Positions 23,505-31,857 of a DNA stretch of 64,000 bases are shown here, in pieces. This DNA comes from Limnohabitans sp. 15K. Its GTDB lineage: Bacteria > Pseudomonadota > Gammaproteobacteria > Burkholderiales > Burkholderiaceae_C. The DNA is taken from positions 266,529-330,528 of the forward strand of contig NZ_NESM01000001.1 in NCBI RefSeq assembly GCF_002778285.1, given 5' to 3'. The notes beneath the pieces are model-generated. The model saw only the letters and a list, made by a program, of their open reading frames with translations, made no database searches and was not told the DNA's origin. The position numbers and the translations under genes are program-made. Position 1 is the stretch's first letter. Every line of letters begins with the position of its first letter.

Positions 23505-24654
23505 CCAGCTGCCACTGCTCTTTCAGCCAGCGCTTGAGTTCAGCGTCGTTCTGAATGCGACGCAAGTCGGCCTCCAAAGTGTCGGTGATGTAGCGTTGGT
23601 CGGCCTGAAGGCGCTGCAGTGACTTGGCCATCACCGCTTCGTCGGCTTCTGCACGAACTGGCACACACAACTCACGGCTCAAGCGGCTTTCCAACTGGTC
23701 CAGGTCTTCTTCCAAAGCAGCCACCTGCTCCTTGAGCAGCAAGGACATGGCGATCAGCTTGTCGTCGGTCATGAGTGCCGTGCCAGCGGTGTTTTTGGGG
23801 CTGACCTGCGACACCTGCATTTGCAAACGCAACAAAGTGGTCAGGTCGTTTTTTTCATAAGCGGCGTTGACCTCGCTCATCAAGCAGGTTTTGCGCAGAC
23901 GCTCTTGTTCATCCGGCTCGCGGTCCGGGTGCAGTGCGCTGGCCAGTTGCCGAAAGATCGTGCGGATGGCGCTCTTGGCGTCCAGCTCGCGCATCAGGGC
24001 AACGGGCACTTCGCCTTTTTCAGCCGCAGCGTTTTTCTTTTGCGCTTGTTTTTGGGCTTTTCGGGCCGTGCGCTTGGCGTTCTTTTTGGCCTCGTTGGCC
24101 TCTTGCTGTTGTTGCCACTGGCGCATGCCCGCCTGCATCATCTCTTCAGGCGTTTGGTATTGGCTGGGCTTGTTGAGCGGCTGGCCCAGCGCTTCTTCGA
24201 TGCGCTCGCGCAGCTGCCGGGCGACTTCGGCCTGCTCCTCAGCGGCTTCCTGCGTGTCTTCTTCGCTCACATACTCGTCAACCAATACCTGCACCTGCGG
24301 GTCGGCGGTGGCCGACAATTGATCGATCAAGCCACGCACCAGCCCACGGGCCATGCGTTGCTGACGGTCTGTGAAATCGGCTGTTTGCAAGCGCTCGTGC
24401 ACAAAAAGCAAGAGACTCTTGCGGTGCACCTGTGCTTGTTGCACCGATTCGCGCAGCGCCTGAATGTGCGTGTATCGGTGCCGATCCGACCAATTTTCCA
24501 GACGCTGGATCTGGCCCGACAGTCGGTCAATGCGGGCCAAGAGTTCATTAAAACGTAGCTGGGCCGGGGTGAGCTTGGCTTGTGCAGCGGCCTGCACCAT
24601 CAAGGCAGACAAGGAAGGTGCAGCGTTTGACGGCGCTTCGGGCGATGGGATCAT
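23485..24654 (-). CDS. J-domain-containing protein with long helical N-terminus
   Basis: 389 residues. Most of it is highly charged helix, including a Lys/Ala-rich coiled-coil stretch (KKNAKRTARKAQKQAQKKNA, about 190-209). Around residues 235-280 lies a J-domain-like segment: IRTIFRQLASALHPDREPDE with the invariant HPD tripeptide, then NAAYEKNDLTTLLRLQMQV. J-domain proteins stimulate Hsp70 (DnaK) ATPase. There is no G/F or zinc region, so it is a class III type with an unknown client, cytoplasmic. It converges on the GNAT gene with a 20-bp overlap. The function beyond the J-domain is unrecognised. Confidence 0.75.
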   Translation of the reverse strand: MIPSPEAPSNAAPSLSALMVQAAAQAKLTPAQLRFNELLARIDRLSGQIQRLENWSDRHRYTHIQALRESVQQAQVHRKSLLLFVHERLQTADFTDRQQRMARGLVRGLIDQLSATADPQVQVLVDEYVSEEDTQEAAEEQAEVARQLRERIEEALGQPLNKPSQYQTPEEMMQAGMRQWQQQQEANEAKKNAKRTARKAQKQAQKKNAAAEKGEVPVALMRELDAKSAIRTIFRQLASALHPDREPDEQERLRKTCLMSEVNAAYEKNDLTTLLRLQMQVSQVSPKNTAGTALMTDDKLIAMSLLLKEQVAALEEDLDQLESRLSRELCVPVRAEADEAVMAKSLQRLQADQRYITDTLEADLRRIQNDAELKRWLKEQWQLAKATSA

Positions 24655-24799
24655 TTGAAAAAAGAGCTGAAACTTTTGAGCTGCTGGATGTTAACCCCCA
24701 ACAACCACGGTATCTTGTGGGAGGCTGCCCCTGCGGCCGAAAGCCCTGAGGTGCAGCGCCCGTTGATAATCGCCCACAGTGATTCGAAAACAACCCAGC

Positions 24800-26725
24800 A
24801 TGCCCAGTCCCCAGCCACTCAAAGTCCTGAGCCTCATCCCACCGATGACGCAGCTCAACACGCCCTACCCGTCCACGGCCTACCTGACGGGTTTTTTGCG
24901 TTCGCGGGGTTTCGATGCGGTGCAAGAAGACCTGGCGCTCGCCACGGTGCTGGCCTTGCTGAATAAAAAGGGGCTGACCGATTTGCGCGATGTGGGGCTG
25001 GCTTTACCGGTCGAAGAGCGCTCAGGCCCAGTGAACTTCTTTCTGGACCACTTCCACGATTACGCCGTTAGCATCGACCCGGTCATCGCCTTTTTGCAGG
25101 GCCGCGACAGCACGCTCAGCCACCGCATCGCAGGCCGTGGCTTTTTGCCCGAAGGCCCGCGCTTTGCGGCACTTGACGCCTATGAGGACGACGGCACAGG
25201 CGACCCGATCGGCTGGGCCTTTGGCGCACTGGGCCAGACAGACCGAGCCCGGCACCTGGCCACGCTGTACCTCAACGATTTGGCCGATGTGCTGCGCGAC
25301 GCGGTGGATGAAGGCTTTGAGTTCGTGCGCTACGCCGAGCGCTTGGCCGCCAGCCAGCCCAGCTTTGACGCACTGGCCGAAGCTTTGGCCCAGCCCCCAA
25401 ACCTGATCGACACCACGTTGGAGCGCTTGGCCTTGCAAGCCATCGAACAGCACCAACCAACCTTGGTTTTGCTCTCGGTGCCCTTCCCCGGTTCGGTCTA
25501 TGCAGCGTTTCGCATCGCCCAGTGCATCAAACGGGCGCACCCCAGCATCCGCATCGGCCTGGGCGGCGGTTTTGTGAACACCGAGCTGCGCGAGCTGAAA
25601 GACGCCCGCGTGTTCGACCATGTGGATTTCGTCACACTCGACGGCGGCGAGCGCCCGCTGCTGAGCCTAATCGAACACCTGCAAGGCCAGCGCATCGCGC
25701 AGCGCCTGCAGCGCACTTTCATCCGCAACGATGCTGGCCAAGTGCAGTACATCAACTTGGCTGAGCCCGACATCCCGTTTGAAGAGGTGGGCACGGCCAC
25801 TTGGGACGGTTTGCCGCTGCACAAGTATTTGTCGCTGCTGGACATGCTCAACCCGATGAACCGGCTATGGAGCGACGGGCGATGGAACAAGCTCACCGTG
25901 GCGCACGGCTGCTACTGGAAAAAATGCAGCTTTTGCGACGTGAGCTTGGACTACATCAGCCGCTACGAAACCGCGCAGGCCAGCACGCTGGTGGACCGCA
26001 TCGAGCAAATCGTGGCCGAAACTGGCCAGACGGGTTTCCACTTTGTGGACGAAGCCGCGCCGCCCAAAGCGCTCAAGGCCCTGGCCGAAGAGCTGCTGCG
26101 CAGGGGCGTACAAATCTCGTGGTGGGGCAACATCCGGTTTGAAAAAACCTTCACCCCCGAGTTGTGCGACTTGCTGGCCCAAAGCGGCTGCATTGCCATG
26201 TCGGGGGGTCTTGAAGTCGCGTCTGACCGCTTGCTTCAGCTCATGAAAAAAGGCGTCTCGGTCGAGCAAGTGGCGCAAGTCACCAAAGGCTTTGCCGATG
26301 CGGGCGTACTGGTGCACGCCTATTTGATGTACGGCTTTCCGACGCAGACCGTGCAAGACACCGTGGACGCGCTCGAATACGTGCGTCAGCTGTTTGAAAA
26401 CGGCTGCATCCACAGCGGCTTTTTCCACCGTTTTGTCTGCACCGTGCATTCACCCGTGGGCCAAAACCCCGAGGCCTATGGCGTGACCCTTTTGCCGCTG
26501 CCCGAAGGCACGTTTGCCAAAAACGATGTGGGCTTTGTGGACCCCACCCCCATGCCGCCGGGCGTGGACCACGACCTGCTGGGCCAAGGCCTCAAAAAAG
26601 CCATTTACAACTTCATGCACGGCGTGGGTGTAGAAAACGATGTGCGCCAGTGGTTTGAGCTGCCCAAGGGGCAGTGCCCCAAAACCACCGTGCCGCGCCA
26701 CAAGATCGTCAAAGCGCTGGGCTGA
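24800..26725 (+). CDS. B12-binding-domain radical SAM protein (BchE/HpnP-like architecture)
   Basis: 641 residues starting MPSPQPLKVLSLIPPMTQLN. The N-terminal third resembles a cobalamin-binding Rossmann domain (PSTAYLTGFLRSRGFDAVQE, LSVPFPGSVYAAFRIAQ, RIGLGGGFVNTELREL). The radical SAM core begins near residue 365 with TVAHGCYWKKCSFCDVSLDY. The cysteines are spaced CX4CX2C (codons at 25910, 25925 and 25934) instead of the usual CX3CX2C. GGLEVASDRLLQLMKKGV is the core's later SAM-contacting segment. Such enzymes use cobalamin and SAM for methylations or rearrangements, and the substrate is unknown. The gene is isolated: divergent from the J-domain gene and convergent with an SDR. Confidence 0.88.
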   Translation: MPSPQPLKVLSLIPPMTQLNTPYPSTAYLTGFLRSRGFDAVQEDLALATVLALLNKKGLTDLRDVGLALPVEERSGPVNFFLDHFHDYAVSIDPVIAFLQGRDSTLSHRIAGRGFLPEGPRFAALDAYEDDGTGDPIGWAFGALGQTDRARHLATLYLNDLADVLRDAVDEGFEFVRYAERLAASQPSFDALAEALAQPPNLIDTTLERLALQAIEQHQPTLVLLSVPFPGSVYAAFRIAQCIKRAHPSIRIGLGGGFVNTELRELKDARVFDHVDFVTLDGGERPLLSLIEHLQGQRIAQRLQRTFIRNDAGQVQYINLAEPDIPFEEVGTATWDGLPLHKYLSLLDMLNPMNRLWSDGRWNKLTVAHGCYWKKCSFCDVSLDYISRYETAQASTLVDRIEQIVAETGQTGFHFVDEAAPPKALKALAEELLRRGVQISWWGNIRFEKTFTPELCDLLAQSGCIAMSGGLEVASDRLLQLMKKGVSVEQVAQVTKGFADAGVLVHAYLMYGFPTQTVQDTVDALEYVRQLFENGCIHSGFFHRFVCTVHSPVGQNPEAYGVTLLPLPEGTFAKNDVGFVDPTPMPPGVDHDLLGQGLKKAIYNFMHGVGVENDVRQWFELPKGQCPKTTVPRHKIVKALG

Positions 26726-26741
26726 TAGCAGACTGCCCACG

Positions 26742-27440
26742 TCACCAAGGGATGTGCTGCCCCTGATGGTCCACAAACTGGGCACGCCCTGTGGGTTGTA
26801 AGGCGTCGAGCGCAGCCAGCAACCGCTGCGCCGCCTCTTCTGGGTGCATGGCGTCATCGCCCACAAAGGGTTGGCTCAAGGCCGACTGCACCGTACCCGG
26901 CTGCAAAGCGGCCACCACCGACAAAGGCCTGCGGCGGGCGATTTCGATGGCGGCGGTTTGCAACAACATGTTGAGCGCAGCCTTGGCTGCTCGGTAACCG
27001 TACCAACCGCCTTTGCGGTTGTCTTCGATGCTCCCCACACGCGCCGACAACTTGCCCCAGATGACCCGTTCACCCGACGCCAACAAGGGTGAAAAGTGTT
27101 TTAGCAAAAGGCCAGGCCCCACGGCATTGAGCTGCAGGGATGCCAACAGATGCTTGGCATCCAGTTCGTCCAGCCGTTTTTCGGGGCCACGGCCGTTGAC
27201 CGTGAGCGCCCCCGTGGCATCCACCACCAAATGAAAAGGCCCTTGCCCTGCCAGCGCCTGTGCACAGACGGCGATGCTTGGCTCGTCCAGAAGGTCCAGC
27301 CCCGGTGTGCTTTGGCGCGACACGCCACTCACAGCAGCACAGCGCGGGTCGCTTTGCAGTTGCTGCAACAAGGCGTTGCCGATGGCACCGCCCGCACCGA
27401 TCACCAAGGCGCGGTAGCCCTCAGGCAGGGAGAGCATCAT
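26742..27440 (-). CDS. SDR-like NAD(P)-binding protein
   Basis: 232 residues. The N-terminal nucleotide fold is VIGAGGAIGNALLQQL (GxGGAIG in place of TGxxxGxG), followed by VVDATGALTVNGRGPEKRLD and the catalytic-type YGYRAAKAALNMLL (YxxxK). The typical catalytic Ser region reads GKLSARVGSIEDNR. It looks like a short SDR related to the C-factor/CsgA group. Its start overlaps the stop of the upstream SUMF1-domain gene (ATGA), so it is the last gene of a five-gene minus-strand operon running from 29.9 kb. Substrate unknown. Confidence 0.82.
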   Translation of the reverse strand: MMLSLPEGYRALVIGAGGAIGNALLQQLQSDPRCAAVSGVSRQSTPGLDLLDEPSIAVCAQALAGQGPFHLVVDATGALTVNGRGPEKRLDELDAKHLLASLQLNAVGPGLLLKHFSPLLASGERVIWGKLSARVGSIEDNRKGGWYGYRAAKAALNMLLQTAAIEIARRRPLSVVAALQPGTVQSALSQPFVGDDAMHPEEAAQRLLAALDALQPTGRAQFVDHQGQHIPW

Positions 27441-28207
27441 GAGGGCGTCTTGCTCGGGTTATTGGCTTTTGACGGAAGGTCATAGGCACAGCGAAAGCCG
27501 AGGTAGACCACATAAACGTCAGCGGCTTTGAAGGCCTGCACATCGGCCTTCATGTTGTAAGCGCCGTACCACCACGACCCACCCACGGTGCGCCGCTGAC
27601 CGCCCTGCTCATCGGTGGTCCACTCCCACACATTGGCGCCCATGTCGTACAAGCCGTTCACGCCCTGGCGCGTGGCCCCGGCGGGTGCGGCGCGGGCCCA
27701 TGGGTCTGGGTCGCTGGTGTTGGCGCCTTGCGGGCTGTCACCCGTGCTCCAGGCATAGGTTTTGCCTTTGACCCAAGGCGCTGGGGGGTTGTCACGCAAC
27801 TCGGTGAAACCCGCCTTTTGCCATTCAGCGCCTGTGGGCAAACGCCCCCCTGCCCAGCGGCAGTAAGACTGCGCCTCGGCAAAGTCCAGGTGTACCGCAG
27901 GCAAGTCAGCACTGGCCGGAACGCCATCTGGCTGACGCCAAGACCAGCCGGGACGGCGAACCCACCCGCCCACATATTCAAAACCACCGCCCTCTTTTTC
28001 AGCGCGGGTCACGGTGCCAGTGGCGCGCACATAGCGCTCAAACTGGCCGATGGTGACTTCGGTGCGGTCAATGGCCCAATCGCCCAAAGCCACCTTCTCA
28101 CCCACTTGCGCGAACGCCAAGCCAGAGAAACCAGCGATCAGAGCGGCAGCACCCCACAGCGAGCCCCAACGACAAACACTGGAAATCACGCGATTGAACA
28201 TGTTCAA
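27437..28207 (-). CDS. Exported formylglycine-generating-enzyme-like (SUMF1 domain) protein
   Basis: 256 residues with a signal peptide (about 1-33, AALIAGFSGLAFA). The FGE/SUMF1 fold is recognisable: DWAIDRTEVTIGQFERYVRA, PAVHLDFAEAQSYCRWAGGR, RLPTGAEWQKAGF, DMGANVWEWT and YLGFRCAYD. Genuine formylglycine-generating enzymes have two catalytic cysteines shortly after the GGSW motif; here that region reads VGGSWWYGAYNMKADVQ with no cysteine, so sulfatase activation is unlikely. It may be a structural or binding SUMF1-like periplasmic protein. No sulfatase gene is nearby. It is coupled to the downstream SDR gene. Confidence 0.86.
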   Translation of the reverse strand: MNMFNRVISSVCRWGSLWGAAALIAGFSGLAFAQVGEKVALGDWAIDRTEVTIGQFERYVRATGTVTRAEKEGGGFEYVGGWVRRPGWSWRQPDGVPASADLPAVHLDFAEAQSYCRWAGGRLPTGAEWQKAGFTELRDNPPAPWVKGKTYAWSTGDSPQGANTSDPDPWARAAPAGATRQGVNGLYDMGANVWEWTTDEQGGQRRTVGGSWWYGAYNMKADVQAFKAADVYVVYLGFRCAYDLPSKANNPSKTPS

Positions 28208-28212
28208 ACCCT

Positions 28213-28590
28213 TTAGCCTTCAGACCAGCGCCGCACCCACTTTTGCATTTGGGGGCGAACCTTCAAAAACAAGCGGTAACCAAGTTCAAAACACCAAGAC
28301 AGGGGCGGCCAAGCCGACAACCAACCCAGCCAGCGCCATCCCGCAAACAAACGCCACATCTGCGAAAACGCCGCAGCACCACTGAACATGCGGCCCTGGC
28401 TGTCGCGCACATGGAAGCGGGCCATGGCCGCTTGGCACGTCAGACCGCCCAAGTCTTGTCCTGCACTCACATCGACCCACGCCATGGCCTGCGACTCCGG
28501 CAAACGGCGGTAAATGGCGATCTCGGCGCGGCACAAGGGGCACGAGCCATCGAAATACACCGTCAAGAGCGGGGAGGTTGCGGCGTTCAT
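28213..28590 (-). CDS. DCC-family thiol-disulfide oxidoreductase-like protein (DUF393)
   Basis: 125 residues from the ATG at 28590, which overlaps the upstream stop by 4 bp. The family motif VYFDGSCPLCRAEIAIYRR (D-G-x-C-P-x-C) is at residues 12-30, and WLGWLSAWPPLSWCFELGYR follows near the C-terminus. DUF393 proteins are predicted thioredoxin-like oxidoreductases of unknown partner. In this operon it sits with a DsbA-like protein and exported proteins, which suggests thiol redox work, perhaps on them. It has no signal peptide, so it is probably cytoplasmic. Confidence 0.88.
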   Translation of the reverse strand: MNAATSPLLTVYFDGSCPLCRAEIAIYRRLPESQAMAWVDVSAGQDLGGLTCQAAMARFHVRDSQGRMFSGAAAFSQMWRLFAGWRWLGWLSAWPPLSWCFELGYRLFLKVRPQMQKWVRRWSEG

Positions 28591-29207
28591 GCAGCCACTC
28601 GCCCACGCGCCCGCAAGCGCCCTTGGGCATCCACCAAAAAGCCTTCGCCCATCTCGGGATAGGCGCCAGTCAACGCGGTCATGATCACCTGGTGGGTCAC
28701 CCACACCTCGGTGCGTCCGGCGGGCATGGCCAGCAAGCGCTCGCGCAAGGCCTGGATTTGCGCTGACGGGTTGCCTTGCCCTGCAAAGGTGCTGTTGAGC
28801 GGTGGCCAGTCTTCGTATTGCCCAAACGCCAAACGCGCCGTGTCTTGGCAACGGCACCATTGGCTTGTGCGCACCGCATCGGGCTTGAAGCCGTTGGTGC
28901 GAGCCCACTCGCCCATGGCCCGCGAGGCGCGTTGCCCCTCTGGGCTCAAGTTGCGCTGCGTGCGGCACTGGCCCAAAGCAAACTCCGGTGGATCACCCAA
29001 ACCTGCTTCGGTCAAGGCATGGCGCACCAACAGCACACCGCCCTCACGACGCCAAGCCGTGGCCAATTCGGTCAAAGTTCCGGCCATTTGCGCAAGCACA
29101 TGGCCAGGCAAAACCGACAGCACTGGCACGGCCACGACCGCTGTCAAACCAGCCATAGCGTTTCGCCTGCTCAGCAGCGCTTTCCCGGCCAAATCATGCA
29201 GCTTCAT
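28587..29207 (-). CDS. Exported histidine-phosphatase-superfamily protein
   Basis: 206 residues. The N-terminus has an RR-containing export signal (LLSRRNAMAGLTAVVAVPVL), possibly Tat. The phosphatase core shows GGVLLVRHALTEAGLGDP (RH catalytic motif, about 56-73), QCRTQRNLSPEGQRASRAMG, SQWCRCQDTARLAFG and EVWVTHQVIMTALTG carrying the second His. This is a periplasmic branch of the phosphoglycerate-mutase-like superfamily whose substrates are unknown. It lies between the DsbA-like and DCC genes, overlapping the latter by 4 bp. Confidence 0.88.
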   Translation of the reverse strand: MKLHDLAGKALLSRRNAMAGLTAVVAVPVLSVLPGHVLAQMAGTLTELATAWRREGGVLLVRHALTEAGLGDPPEFALGQCRTQRNLSPEGQRASRAMGEWARTNGFKPDAVRTSQWCRCQDTARLAFGQYEDWPPLNSTFAGQGNPSAQIQALRERLLAMPAGRTEVWVTHQVIMTALTGAYPEMGEGFLVDAQGRLRARGRVAA

Positions 29208-29210
29208 GGC

Positions 29211-29870
29211 TCAACCCACTTCACCGGATGCGATGCGGCGCAGGGCTTGCTCAAACACCTCGACCGGTTGACCGCCCGAAATCAAATGCTTGTCATTGAT
29301 GATGATGGCGGGCACCGAGCGGATGCCCGCTTGTGCATAAAACTGCTGGCGCTCGCGCACCTCGGCGGCAAAGGCATCGCTGGCCAGCACTTCGCCAGCC
29401 GCTGCTGCGTCCAGCCCAGCGTCAGTCACCGCCGCCAGCAGCACCTGGGCGTCGTCAATGCATTCGGCGCGACCTTGGTAAGACTGCAGAAAAGACTTCT
29501 TCAAGGCGTGCTGCGCACCTGCGCCTTGCTCACCAGCCCAATGCAAAAGTCGGTGCGCATTGAAGGTGTTGTAGACCCGGCCGCGACCACCAGGGTGAAA
29601 TTCAAAGCCCACTTCAGCACCACGCGCCGAAATGGTTTGGCGAATTTGCGCTTGCTGCTCGGGCGTCGATCCGTACTTCTGCGTCAAATGCTCGCCCAAG
29701 TCCTGCCCTCCTGGGCCCATGTGGGGGTTCAGCTCAAAGGGCTGAAAGTGCAGATCGGCCTGCACCTCGCCGTCCAAATTGGCCAAAGCGGTTTCCAGTG
29801 CGCCCAAGCCCACGGCACACCAAGGGCAGGCGATGTCAGAAACGAAGTCGATTTTCAAAAGGGTGGTCAT
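29211..29870 (-). CDS. DsbA-family oxidoreductase (FrnE-like)
   Basis: 219 residues. The N-terminus LLKIDFVSDIACPWCAVGLG carries the CPWC redox motif of cytoplasmic FrnE/2-hydroxychromene-2-carboxylate-isomerase-like DsbA proteins. FNAHRLLHWAGEQGAGAQHA is the typical helical insert, and IRSVPAIIINDKHLISGGQP contains the cis-proline loop. There is no signal peptide. It catalyses thiol-disulfide exchange or glutathione-dependent isomerisation; FrnE relatives help in oxidative stress. It is the first gene of the operon that continues through the phosphatase, DCC, SUMF1 and SDR genes, and is divergent from phoD. Confidence 0.92.
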   Translation of the reverse strand: MTTLLKIDFVSDIACPWCAVGLGALETALANLDGEVQADLHFQPFELNPHMGPGGQDLGEHLTQKYGSTPEQQAQIRQTISARGAEVGFEFHPGGRGRVYNTFNAHRLLHWAGEQGAGAQHALKKSFLQSYQGRAECIDDAQVLLAAVTDAGLDAAAAGEVLASDAFAAEVRERQQFYAQAGIRSVPAIIINDKHLISGGQPVEVFEQALRRIASGEVG

Positions 29871-30018
29871 GGGAGCCTCACAAAGTCAATGTCAGTATCT
29901 TGCCGCATTTGCCAAAGGTGTTCAGCGCCTGGCGGACATTGCGCCCTGTCATCAAAGGTTCATTGACCACCCTCACAGTGCGCAGTGAATCTTTTCTTCA
30001 ACGCCACCGGAGCCGCGC

Positions 30019-31725
30019 ATGTCGCACACCCCTTCCCGCCGTGAATTCATGATCAAAGTGGCCAGCGTCTCTGCAGCCATGACCGCAGGCGCCAGCCTTT
30101 CCGCTTGCGGCGGATCGTCCGCTCAACCTGAATTTCTTTACGGTGTGGCCAGCGGAGATCCCTTGGCAACCCAAGTGATCCTTTGGACCCACGCCAAGTT
30201 TCCGGGTTCGGACAGCGCAGTGGCTTTGCGTTACCAAGTGGCCAGCGATGCCGCCTTCACACAAATCGTGTCGCAAGGCGATGTGGAAGCCAAGGCCGAA
30301 ACAAGCTTCACAGCCAAAGCCGATGCCACTGGCCTGGTGGCGGGCACCAGCTATTTCTACCGCTTTGTCTGCGGTACGGCCACGTCTCCGGTGGGCCGCA
30401 CCCGCACCCTGCCCACCACCGCCAGCAGCCTGAAATTGGCCGTGATGAGCTGCACCAATTACCCTGCCGGCTTTTTCAACGTGTACTCGGAAGTGGCCAA
30501 CAGCGACGCCGAATTTGCTTTGCACCTGGGCGACTACATCTACGAATACGCCTCCACGGGTTACGCCTCTTCCACAGCGGCCACCTTGGGCCGTGTCTCT
30601 GCGCCCGTCAATGAACTGTTGAGCCTGGCCGATTACCGCACCCGCCACGCCCAGTACAAGAGCGACCCGGACAGCAAAAATCTGCACGCCCTCAAGCCCA
30701 TGATCGCAATCTGGGACGACCATGAAGTCGCCAACGACGCCTTCAAAAATGGCGCTGAAAACCACACGCCCGCCACCGAAGGTTCATGGGTGGCCCGTCG
30801 CGCAGCCGCCTTGCAGGCTTACCACGAATGGATGCCCATCCGTACAGGTGCAGACAAAGCCAAGATTTACCGCAGCTTCGACTTTGGCAAACTGGTCAGC
30901 CTGCACATGTTGGACACCCGCCTGGTTGGCCGCGATGAGCAGATCGACATTGCGGACCTAGCCGGACTCAAGGGCGCCGCAGCCCAAGGCAAGGCTTACA
31001 GCACCTTCACTTCGCCCACGCGCCAAATGATGGGCAAAGAGCAAATGGATTGGCTCACCACCCAAATGGCCAGCAGCACAGCCACCTGGCAAGTGCTGGG
31101 CCAACAGGTGCTGATGGCCCGCATGGAGTTCCCCGTCTCGGTGCTGGCCGCTTTGAACAGCACCGACACCTCCGCCGCCGCACAAGCCGCAGGCAACAAA
31201 GCGGTGACCGACTACATTGTGGCCAAAAACACCCCTGCGGCTTACCGCACGGCTGCTCAAACGGGACTCATGAACACCACACTCAACCCCAAACTGGGTT
31301 ACAACCTGGACGCCTGGGACGGCTACCCCGTGGCACGCGAAACCTTGCTGCTGACCGCTTTGCAGCTGAAAAAGCGCCTGGTGGTTTTGGCGGGTGACAC
31401 GCACAACGCTTGGCACAACCACCTGACCCTGATGGGGCTGACCAATCCCGCCTTGGCGGGCACCAAAGTGGGTGAAGAGTTTGGCACCAGCTCCGTCAGC
31501 TCGCCAGGCCTGGAGGAGTACTTAGTCACGCTCAAGCCGGCTGAAATCAAAGCCATTTTTGAAGGTGTGGTCGACGACTTGAAATGGGCAGATGCCTCAC
31601 AGCGCGGTTACCTGAAAATGACTTTCACGGCCACCGAAGCCAAGGGCGAATGGTTCTTCGTGAACACCATCACCAACCGCACTTACACCAGCGCCTTGGG
31701 CAAAACGGCCACCATGGCTGCTTGA
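30019..31725 (+). CDS. phoD: Alkaline phosphatase D family protein (PhoD)
   Basis: 568 residues. A twin-arginine signal is visible: SRREFMIKVASVSAAMTAGA, followed by SLSACGG, which may also serve as a lipobox. The N-terminal PhoD domain (PEFLYGVASGDPLATQVILW) and the metallophosphoesterase motifs follow: LHLGDYIYEYA, IAIWDDHEVANDA (D-D-H-E), and VVLAGDTHNAWHN with metal-binding His. PhoD is a secreted, folded, Ca/Fe-dependent phosphodiesterase/monoesterase acting on organic phosphates. No Pho box is evident in the 148-bp upstream region. CCGGAG precedes the ATG. Confidence 0.94.
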   Translation: MSHTPSRREFMIKVASVSAAMTAGASLSACGGSSAQPEFLYGVASGDPLATQVILWTHAKFPGSDSAVALRYQVASDAAFTQIVSQGDVEAKAETSFTAKADATGLVAGTSYFYRFVCGTATSPVGRTRTLPTTASSLKLAVMSCTNYPAGFFNVYSEVANSDAEFALHLGDYIYEYASTGYASSTAATLGRVSAPVNELLSLADYRTRHAQYKSDPDSKNLHALKPMIAIWDDHEVANDAFKNGAENHTPATEGSWVARRAAALQAYHEWMPIRTGADKAKIYRSFDFGKLVSLHMLDTRLVGRDEQIDIADLAGLKGAAAQGKAYSTFTSPTRQMMGKEQMDWLTTQMASSTATWQVLGQQVLMARMEFPVSVLAALNSTDTSAAAQAAGNKAVTDYIVAKNTPAAYRTAAQTGLMNTTLNPKLGYNLDAWDGYPVARETLLLTALQLKKRLVVLAGDTHNAWHNHLTLMGLTNPALAGTKVGEEFGTSSVSSPGLEEYLVTLKPAEIKAIFEGVVDDLKWADASQRGYLKMTFTATEAKGEWFFVNTITNRTYTSALGKTATMAA

Positions 31726-31731
31726 TTGACC

Positions 31732-31766
31732 TGCACTGGGCCAACAGTGGCTTTGGCCCCAGTGCA
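31732..31766 (+). terminator. Terminator-like hairpin after phoD
   Basis: TGCACTGGGCCA (31732-31743) pairs with TGGCCCCAGTGCA (31754-31766) with one bulged base, and TGTCTCTTTTA follows about 10 bp later. It lies 7 bp after the phoD stop, separating phoD from the YhgE/Pip gene. Confidence 0.55.
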
Positions 31767-31857
31767 TGGCAAGCTTTGTCTCTTTTAAGAATCTGAGGAA
31801 GCACGTACAGGTATATTTGAACGATTGACCATCCCATTTGGATCCGAATCGTCATAA

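Noticed and set aside
27437-28207. True formylglycine-generating enzyme
   Set aside because: The catalytic cysteines that should follow the GGSW motif are missing and no sulfatase gene is nearby.
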